DNA of 62,000 nucleotides from Cristatella mucedo (lineage: Eukaryota > Bryozoa > Phylactolaemata > Cristatellidae), in assembly GCA_009760855.2 (NCBI GenBank), contig WPIO01000019.1, forward strand, positions 1 through 62,000. Reading direction: 5' to 3'. A program made the translations under genes and the position numbers. Within the stretch, counting starts at the first letter, position 1. Every line of letters starts with the position of its first letter. The notes under the pieces are model-generated. The model was not told the origin of the DNA and ran no database searches. It saw only the letters and a program-made list of their open reading frames with translations. Below are positions 37,907 to 49,900 of this stretch, piece after piece.

Positions 37907-40900
37907 CTACAGCAAAGACGAGACTTTGAGGTTCTCTTTTACGATAGTATCCATTGCCACCTGGAACACCACCTGGATGTTGCTTGTGTCAGTTGCTGTG
38001 GTGAAATGTGGATATATGACTTTGCTGGAGTTCCTGTTTGTGCGCAGGAAAAGGCCCTGCAAGTGTCGTGCTGCTGCGTCCACGTGGCAGTCAGGTCCTG
38101 CAGTGAGAAAACTCAGATCTCTGCCGCCGACTCGGCATGTCACTGCCGAGGAATTGCTATGCCGGCTAGATAGAGTTAATGCCGACTGCGGCTTACCTAG
38201 CTAGCCTAGGCCTGGCAGTAGGCACCGACACTTAGGAGCACATTTCCTGATGTGGGCTCGTTCAAGGTCACGTGCCACATGCCATCAACCGGGCAAGCCA
38301 TTCTAAGCTTTTTTCAGTCAAAGTTTTCAGGAAGCAACCCCCCTCCCCGAGAGGCCCACCGAGGTTACGACCACGGCCACATCGTACATAGTAAAGCACG
38401 AACTTGTAACCAAACGGAGACAATTTCTACAATAATCGGAGCGAAGGTCTCGGCCCAGCCTCTCCTGAGGCAGGTATTGTTCCAGCCTATCTTGTGGTCT
38501 GGTCCCTTATCTTATCCATGCATTCTACTGTGCCGCGAGTGCTGTTGCATGTGCTGCATAGTGATATAATGCTTTCCTCTCGTAGGGTTGCTATGTCGGC
38601 ATGCACCGGCTACTGCTTTGACTCGGGTAAAAGATAGACCTGCTATCGTAAGCCCACACATGCTCTGGCCCTACTACGAGTGACCATAGGTGACTGCAAG
38701 CTAGCGCTGACCTTAACGCTATGCCCTATGTGAGGGGGAGTGTTTGGGCTGAGCTGCCACCTTTGCAGAAGCTGACTCTGCCAGCCGACCGTATAGATGT
38801 AAACAAAATATTCATTTGTATAGCACCCTAACAGAACTTAATCTCTATTCAGGTGCTTCAGGAATGCCACAGGGCTCGAGCCCACGACCTCGGCAAACCT
38901 CGGTCGGGGCGAGCACCTTAACGGCTGGGCCAAACCAGCTTGGCAATGTAGGGATGTGGCAAAGCACAGTTGGTCGTTAGTTACACAGTCTACATTCAGA
39001 TCATACCTAATCTTTTTTCCAAAAGGCAGGGATAGGATCCCACAAATAACTGCGATACAGCTACCATTTCCATAATGAATGTCAGAAAACTGCTGTCTTG
39101 ATTCTAAATTATATAAAACGGTGCTACAGATTTACTTACCAAATTTCATGCAATTGCTCGTGAATGTTCTCGTGCTATGACCTGATATAGCCCGGGCCGG
39201 AAAACCTTTTTACACATTCGAACAGCATTACAGCTGCCATTAACACATTCTTTGCGAAACTCGTTTTGATTCCAAATTATAGAGAAACAGTTTCCAAGCT
39301 TACTCACCAAATTTCATGCGAATTGGCTTTCTCCTTATGCTATGGCCTCTGATGGCCCCACCCAATGAGCAACCTCAAATATTCCTCCAGCGACTATTTC
39401 CACAATAAACTTCGATTAACTGCGATGTTGATTCCTCATTACAGAAAACTGCATTCCGGGTTTACCCACCAGATTTCATGCCCTTGGGCTTTCCTGTTCT
39501 CATGCTATGGCCTCCTGTGGCCCGAGCCATCCAACCTCCCTAAATACTCATATTGCCCTGCAGTGGCTATTGCAGTGATAGGCGTCGTGCTACTACGGTT
39601 TTGATTCCAGTTAATAAGAAAGCAGTGATCCGGTTAAACCACTAAACTACATACGATTGTGCACGGTATTGTGCAATGGCCTCCAATGGCCCAGCTCAAC
39701 GAGTAGTCCTACATTTTCAGACTATGATACAGATACTATTTACACAGTAGGCATCGTACAACTGTGGTACTGAATTCAATTTACAGACAACAGTGTTCCG
39801 AGCTTACTCAGAAAATTTCTAGCAATTGCACATGCGTGTGCTGTCTCACACAATGGCCCGGGCCGCAGTGCATTTTCGAATTGCAATACAGCTGCCATTT
39901 CCATAATTGGCATCGTGCAAGTGCTTTTGATTCCTCATTACAGAAAACAGTGTTTCGAGTTTAAAAAAAAATTTCATGCCATTGGCCGTGCCCGTTATCG
40001 TGATATGGCCCGCCTGCCTTATATTTTTAAACTGCGATAGGGCTGGCATTTCCACTATAGGCGTAGTACAACTGTAGTTTTGATTTCACATAATAGAAAA
40101 CGGAGTTTCGGGTTCACCTTCAAAAAGTCATGCGACTGCACTGCACATTGGCATTCTCATGCAATAGACTCAAATGGCCCGGGCCAGCGAGCCTCCCCAA
40201 ATATTCGAATTGTGCTACGGCTGCAATTCCCACAACAGGTGTGCTCCTAAAGCCTGGAACTCACTCCCGACTTGCGGCACAATATCCCCTTACTTGACCA
40301 CATTTAAAAAGAACTTAGACACCTATTTAGGACAGCATTTAGTGGGTCCCTGTGATTCGTCCTTCATGTGCTTATGCGTGCTGACACTGTGCATGCTGCC
40401 ACTAACCACACTTGCATGCTGACCCTGTGCATGTCACCCCTCAATATCTTTTTCATCTTGCTTATCAAGCATGATACCACTCACCATTCGACCGTGTTTC
40501 CTTTGCAGCAAATGTAAAGTGCCTAGAAAGAGATTGAGTTCTCTGAGGGAGCTTTATCAAGTGTATTATTACTATTATTGTTATTATTAGGCGTTGCATG
40601 ACTGGTTTTGATTCCACTTTATACAAAACAGTGTTGCGGGTTAACCTACTAAATTTCATGCGACTACGCATGAGCGTTCTTGTGATGAGCAATATTGTGA
40701 TCAGCACGAGAACAAGCAAGCGAAGTAGCCCAAAATGTATTGGGTAAACCCGGAACACTGTTTTCAGTAATGATCCAAACCTCAGTTTCGGTAAGCTTAT
40801 TGTGGAAAAGGCAACTGCAGTGGAGCTGGGATATTTGGGAGTGCTCACTGGGCTGGGCCATCAGAGGCCATAGCATGAGAACGGGAAATCAAAATTTCAT

Positions 40901-43900
40901 GCCATATATTTGCGATCAAAACCAAGGCTGTGCGATATTTTATATTGAAACGGCAGTTGTACCGCAGATTAACTATTTAGGGTTACCATAGGGTTTTGTC
41001 GCTCACTTTTAGGTCTCTTCATTCTATGGCTCCAGCCTATCTTTCAGATATACTACCCCATCAGGCCAAGCATCGTACCACCCGCTTCTCGGAATCCAAA
41101 AGTCTGGAAATACCTCGTACAAACCTTAAATCCTTTGGAGACCGTGCATTTAGCTCGTATGCTCCCAAAGCCTGGAACTCCCTCCCGATCTGCGTCAGAA
41201 CATCCCATGACCTGACCACATTTAAAAGAAACTTAAAAACACACCTATTTAGGACAGCATTTAGTGGGTCTCTGTGATTCGTCCTTGATGTGCTTATGCG
41301 TGCTGACGCTGTGCATGCTGCCACTAACCACATTTGCATGCTGACCCTGTGCATGTCACCCCTAACCATATTATTCATTTTGTTTGTTTTTCAAGCATGA
41401 TTTTACTTACTATTCTATTGCATATCACTTTGCAGCAAATGTAAAGCGCCTAGAAAGAGATTAGGTTCTCTGAGGGCGCTTTATCAAGTGCAATATTATT
41501 ATTATTATTATTATTACCATTTAAGCAGGCCGTCCGAGGCCATAGCACGAGAACGCAAAAGTGAAATCGTATGCAATTTGGTAGGTAAACTTGGGCATAC
41601 TTTTTTCTATAAATTGGAATCAAACCGCAGTTGCGGAAAGTCGTTTGTGGAAAAGGCAGCTGTATCACCGTTTGAATATGTAAATAGGCTGGCTGACCCG
41701 GGCCATTTCAGACCATAGCACGTGAACACTCATGCGCAATTGTATGAAATTTGGTGGGTAAACCCGTAAATCCATCTGTAAAATTTGGAATAAAAACAGC
41801 AGTTTTCAGGTGTTCACTGAGAAAATGGCAGCTGTATAGAAGTGTATTGCAGTTATTCGTTGGACCCCAGGGCTTGTGAAAGTTCAGGAACGAACCACAC
41901 CAGGTCTGCCACACCTTTACATCGACAGATACATTGCTTACCAGCATAATCAAAGTAGAATCTTAAATGTCGGCCAGAGTGCAGGATCTTCTCACGAAAC
42001 AAGTCTACCTTGTTCAGAAAAAGGATCTAAAACACAAGTAGCTGTAAGTTAGACAGAATGCTGGGCATTGATACTGAGAGTGCTTGCAGTAGTTGGATTG
42101 AGGCATGTTCAGCCAGCATTGCTGGCTGCGCCGAAATCTTATTGGCCGAACCAATAATTTGCAATAATTTGCACTTGAATCCCTTCCCTGCTCCTCGGGG
42201 GTGGGGCCGACCTCTGCACCCTGCCTGTTCAATTCGCAGGTAGTGGCATGCGCTGTCGACTTGATCGCCTGGCATTCGGGCAGTGCCGCCGAGGCAGACC
42301 AGCAGCACACTCCCCCCAAATCGATCATTGCCAGAGCTGAAAAATGCGAGAGCGCCGATCTAAACGCCTTTTGCTCACGAGATGCGCTTCTCCGTGCACG
42401 ATGCCACTGACAACGAGCGAGCGCTTCAAACGAGTCGCAGTGCGGCCAGGGCAAGCAAGGGATGCCGTTTAGTAGGGGAGGGCGCGAGACACTTGAGCAG
42501 CAGTCGTCCTCCTGCGGACGTCAGTGCCGATCGCTGCAGCAGGAAGCAGCCGCTGCTGGCAGCTTTGGGGGTTTCAAAGCCGACGAATGCACACTCAAAG
42601 GTGCTCGAACAGCAGGCATGCATAGCTGAGATGCGCTCGCCTGGCGGTCAAAGCAGACTCGGCATGGCGCCGACCGCGTAAAATCATGCAGCAGCCTGGA
42701 AGAAGAGGAGGAGGAGGAGGAGGAGGAGGCTATCGGACGGAGGTGGCAGCCGCAGTTCAATGACAAACTATGAGCACTCCAATCAGCTTCACTCGGCTCA
42801 CCATTGACGTGTCAAGGAAGAATCGATTGTTGCATATGGCAGAGAATAGCTGCAGGCTTTCTTCTAGACGGTTCTGTAAATGACAAGAGTGTACAGCTGC
42901 GGCAGGCAGCTACCGAAGGCTTCCAAGCGCATAGAAAAGGTACTTTGCATGCCTGGCAGTGTGCTCGTGGTCGTTATCTAGCTGCCAAATGTAATTCCCC
43001 CAAGCAGATAGTATTCGAGCTTTGAAATCCAGCTCGCTTGACCCTACGTCTTTAAGTACTATGTCATTCACGGCAACTGTGATTGCAATCGTTATTTAAA
43101 TGAGCAGTCTGCTGAATGAATGCTCGACTTACACTGGCACATGACCTTCACGCCAGCAAAAGGAGCCATTGCGATTTTTAGGGGGGATGGGTTACTACTC
43201 CGAGTTTCAAGTACAACAAAAAAAAACTCGGCAAGCTCTGCCCGAGGGACCGGCCAAAGGCGGTTCTTTTGGATATACAGAGCTCCGTACAGAAGTCACG
43301 AGAGTCGAGACGGGATGTCTGCTAAAAGGACCCCTTCTGAGCAGCCAGGCTAGCAGCCAGGCTAGCAGCTGGGCTGGCGGATCGTTTCGCAAATAAGCAA
43401 TTCAGACCAGGTTCGACCATTACTCCAAGCTCAGGCCACGGATGTCTTGGTCCGAAGATGGTTCACTACCTCTCATGTAGCTAAACTGTCTACCAGCAGC
43501 TCAGCAGCTCAGACCATTCAACCCTGTCCGCAAGCCATTGCTCGACATTGCTAAATGCTTAGGAGGCATCCTTGCCAGCGTGCCACACGGTCAGGTCAAG
43601 ACACCGAGGCCCGAGGCAAAGGAATTGAGGCCGGCTGCTGCCGAGGACCTGCACTAGCAGTTCGCTGGCCGGACCGGCCCTACCCACTAAAGGACTGCAT
43701 CAGCTTGGCTGCCGGCAGCAAAGGCCGAGCTTCCGGCTCTGAGCACTTCTCGCTCCACACCGGCATGCAGCATCGAGCCGACAGACAAGGCACAGCATGG
43801 CACAGAACGGCTGCAGCGCAGCATTCCCGGCAGCACTAGGGAGACAGCTGTGAACAACTAGCCCTTGGCTCATCGGGCTCGACCCGTAGGCTCGGCTAGC

Positions 43901-46900
43901 AGTCAGCTGCTGCCTGCCCTGCGCGGTGCCAACAGCAGCAGCAGCAGCGTCCGCGACCGAGCGCTTTCATGTAGAGTGACAGACTTACCACGTTTGCATC
44001 TTCGTACAGGGTCATGTCGTAACCGCTGAGGGCAACCACAAAAAGGATGGCCTGCATGTCGTCAAAGCACTGTATCCACTTGCGACGCTCTGACCGCTGT
44101 CCACCGACATCGAACAAGCTACAAGAGCAGGCCCGTGGAATGCATGGAAGTACTAGCAAGTGCATGAAACAAGTGGCAAAGCCCAAAAACCGTAGCACCA
44201 TGAATCAGGGTCTAACTTTAACGTTACATATTGGTGCTAGTAAAACGCTGGTACAAAATGGCAGTGACTGTAAATTATTGATTGGCGGTTCCTAGCGGTT
44301 ATGCTTACTAGGAACCGGATGTGTCATACTCAATGGCGTAGATCGTATAAAAGGGCATCGTAAGTGAGAACTAATCAATTTTCTGCCAGCCTCCTGCCTA
44401 AAGACTAGTCGCCTCTCGAGTTGCCGAATACGAAGCCAAATATACCACGAGAGCACATCGACTTATTACTCATTGAGTTATGGGATTCATTGCTCGCTAT
44501 CATGCTATGCTGTCACAAGATGGTGTCATGTTATGCTGTCGTCTGCGTGCCTGCGTGCGCTGGCTCACCGCCCGTGACTTGCTAGTCGTGCTTCGAGGCA
44601 CTGGCTCCACCAGAATTAGGTCGGGCGACTGGAATTCTAGCACCGCCGAGCTTTGTGCAAAGGATATAAGCCAGGGGCCACTTCGTGCATTCAAATGGCT
44701 ACAGGGAAGGTACAAAGCAAACAAACTTTAGAAGGCTGCCAATAGCCGGCACTCTGCGAGCCTCTGTGGCGGCATGCTACTAACTAGGTCACTTCACTAA
44801 TGATCGCGCCCTGCACCATTCTTTGGGGCAATCGTTTGCTCGTAGGTGGATGACAACGCTAGGAAGCAAACTGAGCAAAAGGTGAAGAAGAACACTGGTG
44901 GCCAGCGTTACACGATGCTCAAGTGCTGAGCGGAGGGGGACCGGAAACAGCAACACGGGTTACGCTTGAGGACGAGCGGTCAGTCACCAGTGCGTGTTTC
45001 ACTTCCAGGCAGTCTCGCCCTGCCCTCACGATCACGGTGCCCTTTCCATGCACCAAGTGTCGTTGAGAGTGGTACAAGCTGGTCTCTCCATGGTTTGGGG
45101 GGTGAGACAAAGTGGGGGGGGGTGGGCACACGTGGGGTCGCGCTCGTATGTGTCATGTCAAGATAGGCTAGGGTACCGAAAGTGCAGAGCAGGTGAAGGT
45201 GCAAAGCAACTCGCCATCAAACTGAGAGTGGCCAAGTTTTGCCGCGGCCCTGGACTCTGACTCGGCTTGAAGGCGATGCACAAGCTGAGATACAAAGCCA
45301 GCAGCACCCCTTTGCAGAAGAGTCTGGGAGAGGCCGGGAAAAGGAGAATCGGTATAGGTTGAGAGCTACCCTCCCCCTCTCGGAACAGGCTTGATTGAGC
45401 CTGTGCTGGCTAGCGGTCGTCCATCGGGCAGGCTAGCAGAGTAGTCGCAGGCATCCTGGCAACCTAGGGTGCTCCAGCACAGATGTAACAAGTGAGGTCT
45501 AATCTCATTAGAGGGAGAGAGGATGCACTGACTGCAAATTGGTTGTCTGCCAAAGAGGGAACAGTAGCAGTAAAAAGGGCCTATCGAAGGGCTATCAATT
45601 TCAACAGAAATCGCCAGGATTTGCTCACAATTTCAACAGAAATCGCCAGGATTTGCTCACAATTTCAGCAGAAGTCGCCAGGATTTGCTCACATGATCCA
45701 GGAGCCACTCACTCACGACTGGCACATTTCCGGCCAGCCACGTGGAGACAGGCCGACCAGGTACTTGTGGTGGCTATTAAAGCAACCGGGGTTGGCAAGC
45801 CGGCAGCCGACACGTTAGTTAGCACCCTAGTTTCCGAGGGTGACATTGACAACCGAAGTTCTTTGGCTCCAGAGCAAATGCTCAAGGGCACTTTCCTGAA
45901 TGCCGTTTCCCGGCACTCTAGCTCTTAACGTTTATCGAGTCCGGGTGCCTGAACAGAACAGCTTGACGACTGACGTTGGCACGGCAGAGCAATTAGCGCC
46001 CACTCGGCAAGGCAGCATTCCCTTTGGCCAGCCCTACTTGAACGGTAGCTCACCGGAAGACGAAGTTTTCCATTCGGAAGCAGGTCTCAATGATGCCCGT
46101 TGTGCGCACGCGGGCTCGCAGCACGTCCGTTGGCGTCGGCACGTACTGCGGCAAGCAGATGCGTCCCATATTTTCGAAGTAGCTGTAAAGCAACCGGCAA
46201 TGTGCAGTGGCGACCTATCATGAGACCGCGCCCTACTTGCAGAGCAGCAGCTGCAGGTCTCATGACACTTACTAGATTGCCGAGTCGTTCAGTTCGTACT
46301 CGAAGCCCCGAGCAACGGCTGCGCGCACCCCGCGGTCGGCCCACAGGGCTCGCAGTGCCGAGCTGACGAAAGGCAGCATTACGTAAAGCTCGTCGTAGCA
46401 GCGCTGACACGCCAGCACCGTGCGAGCGTGCACCTGTGACGACAAAGTTATGTTTAAGGCCCGAGCTAAACCCACGGTCTTACTCTGTAGCGAGGGTGAG
46501 ATGCAAATGCTGTGGTATAATAATAACAACAACAATAATGATAATAATAACAAGTCAATTGCATAGCACCATATGAGACTCGCCCCGACCACGGTCTGAC
46601 CGAGATCTTGGGCTCGAGCCCCGAGGCATATGAGACACGCCCGAATAGAGATTTAAGTTCTCTTGTGGCGCTATACAAATGAATTATACTTGGTATTTAA
46701 TCTGTATCCAGGTGCTTTGCAAATTGCTGCGAGAGAACAATAGCCAAGGGTTAATGACATGCACACTATCATGCATCAATGATGAATGCGAAACCAAACA
46801 AGCATTTTATTTAGGACAGCATGCAGACGTACAGAATACGCTCAGGAGTAGGGTGTTCCACGATGACCATGGCTCAACTGCTTGCTGCCAGCTTTGCCAA

Positions 46901-49900
46901 GGATCACAGTGCAGGGCTGCCGATGAGCTCTGACTTTGAATAGAGCAATTAGCTTGTAGACGCAACATGCATGCCTTGTATAATATTATGTTCGGCGTGT
47001 TAAGCCGTGACGGTGAGCCGTGATGGCACACTAGGTAAGGCGGTTGCTTTTCACGCCCTCGGTCCCGAGGTCACGGGTGCAAATCCTGCGGTGGGCGATC
47101 TTTTATTGCTGCTGCAAGCGGTGGTGATAGCCGTAAAGACTCTTCTGTCATTATACAAAAGAGGCTATTAAGTTAGCTAGTATTTTTTTAATCGGGCCCA
47201 GTATTGCACATTCAGATCTGAGCTATTTATCGTTGCTTCGGCTAGTGGACTACCGTAGGTGGCAATGTGCTGCATACCACAAGTAGCATTGCATGCCCCA
47301 AATTAACAAGTGAATCATTAAGGCCAGGCAATTTAAACGAGTACTTTCTACCACAATCCCACAAGAATTTGCAAATGGTAATTTAGAGTGGGAGCCAGGA
47401 AGTGGGCACTTTGAACATAATGATAATAATAAGAATAGGATATTCATATAGTACCCTACGAGTGAACTGCTGGACTTGACTTCTAGGGCACAACTGACTG
47501 CTTATTACATGATTTGGCCTTCAATACTGCTTAAAGGAATTGTAATAGACTAAGCCATTACAATTCAGGAACCGTGAGTAGAATTTCATCAGTCATAATC
47601 TGGCTGATCTAGCAGGCGACCATTGCAATGCTGAGCCAGTGATGCCTTTGCCAGATGATAGGCACTCCAAAAGGACTTGGTGATCCAGGGTATCAAACGA
47701 TACCCAGAGTTCTTAAAAAACTAGCAGAAAGACTAAATCAAAGTCAGCACTCAGGAAAACGTGCTAAAGATACCACCAGCTGTAGTTGTCCTCAAATCCA
47801 TCATAATCTACTGAAGCAACTGATAAAGTTAACGCATGCCTTGCAGACATTCGATCGTGGATATCAGCCAATTTTCATAAACAAAACGATGATACAACCG
47901 AACTCCCACTCATAAGCCACCCCAAGCATGCAGCTGGACTAGGAGACTTTGCTCCTTTAATTGGTGTTGTTGCAGAGCGATCATCATATGCTCGGAATGA
48001 AGGTGTCCTATTGATAACTGCTTAAAGTTTGATAGCTTCATTAAAAAGACTACTTCCACAGATAGCCAACATGTTCGATCCTTGTCTAAGATTTGGGACT
48101 GCCCACCACTGTGGCTTGCTAAAATTGTAACTAGCTACCTGTTTCTGTCTAGGCAGGACTACTGCAATTCTGTTTGGCTGCATGCACTATCGAAAAAAGC
48201 CATCAGGCTTCTGCAGCTTGTGATTAATATGACTGCAAGGCTAGCCAACAAATCCCATATGCGTATCCTCATGTCTAATTTGCTGAATTAGTTAAGATGA
48301 CTTCCGGCCAACCAACAGATACAGAGCGAAATTCTTGCTCTGATTCACAAGGCCTGCCATGGCTTGGCTCCTTCACACTTAGCTGAACTGCCACACCAAT
48401 TTCAGCCTCCCAGTGCCCCCAGGTCTTCTATTGATAATACATTAGCTGTTCCATTCCTATGCTCAAAGACCATTGGCAATAGAAGCTTTTGCTCTCTAGG
48501 TCCTAGGCTATAGAAGTTACTACCACAATTCTAATGCAACGACATTTACTCTCCTGCTGCCGACTGTGGCAATCCTTTCCAGCAGTACTGAGCTGCTACT
48601 TTCATGTTATTCACTTCCTTGACTGCCGTGCTGAATCAGCGATGCTTCTCACTTTATCGTGGTTTCGTGAAACGAAGTCTGTTGGCAATCGCATGCATAA
48701 CGAAAGCCGCATAGGCTTTGAGTGCGCTATAGAAAACCTTCCAGCATAACGCCTCACTTAGTGCTTGTAGCGTAGTGAAGGAACAGGCTGAGATAAAATA
48801 CACAATACAATAAAAGATCGTTATGAACTTGCAGACTGTGTGGAGTGATTAACTCTGAAATATGATTGGAACTTTTTTGGGCCCATGTCCTTTTTCTGTA
48901 ACGTGGGAGATATGACCCAGCAGAAGTCGACGAAGAACATCGGAACCAATAATTTTGAGACTCTCCTGGGCTAGTATCGGCCATGGCGGTCGTGTGCTCT
49001 TACTTTCTTTCCTGCAATTGCTTCTACACTGCCTGCCATATTGCCGATACTATCTTTTGCTGTGCATGACTGCTCGCACAAACTTATCAAACTTGATAGG
49101 CTTGAAGTTTTGATATATGATTTTATCTGGGCTGCAAAAAAAGTTCCAGTGTCTTTTATAGATATGGCAGTAGAGAGACTGGCTGGAAGGTGCTCAAGTT
49201 CTCCTGGTCTAGTGTCGTCTTCTTATCGAGTGCCTTAACAACAGCTTTTTTGAAGGATGCAGGGACAATACCTCGGGCTAAGGACATATGTTTTGTACTG
49301 GCCATGCAAGGCATCAGAGAATCAATGCATAACAGAAGGAGAGCAGTAAGTAGGGGTCCAAAGAAATAATAGTTTTCTTAGACTTGCAGATGAACAGCAA
49401 GATGAGGTGACTAAAATGTGGGCACATGGGTAAGCAGGAACCGATCTTATCTGTCCTGCTGACAAAGAAGCTGGAAAAACGATCTGCTAGATCGCCACAA
49501 GAAAATAGCCGGGTAAGATGAGCTGGGATGTTAAGCAAGGGATGGTAAGCTGAGATGGGAGTGGTTAAAAGTCGGTCTTCCTCGACTCCTAGGTAGTCAC
49601 TTCTCTATGCACCCAGCTTAATTTCTAGCTAAAGATTCGATAAAAATGAGCAGCGTACCCATCGAACTCGAATTCACTGCAATTTACAAAAGGAGCAACA
49701 GCAAAACTTCGAGCAACGAATACAAAACACTCGCAAAAACCCTCAGAAGTGCATTGTACATCGTTTGCTCTACCATTGGGTACTCCAGTGAAGTCGAGGT
49801 GGTCCACAAACAATGACTTGAAGTCTGCATGCTGCTCTTGAGTAGTCAAACAGAGGATAAGGAGGAAGGCGGAGACAGATATTTTGTGCTAACAGCATCG

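Noticed and set aside
37739-38204. Plus-strand frames of 144 and 153 codons
   Set aside because: They run antisense to the last G-alpha exon, whose minus-strand protein is unmistakable.
42014-42454. 146-codon minus frame and others near 42.0-42.7 kb
   Set aside because: They overlap G-alpha exon 8 in the wrong frame or lie in intron 7 and show no domain.
45597-45692. CRISPR-like look of equally spaced 32-bp repeats
   Set aside because: Units abut with no spacers and the locus is an intron of an animal gene.
45539-45928. 129-codon frame over the 32-bp repeat
   Set aside because: Its open stretch is largely the repeat itself, and it lies in the intron between G-alpha exons 5 and 6, which join in frame without it.
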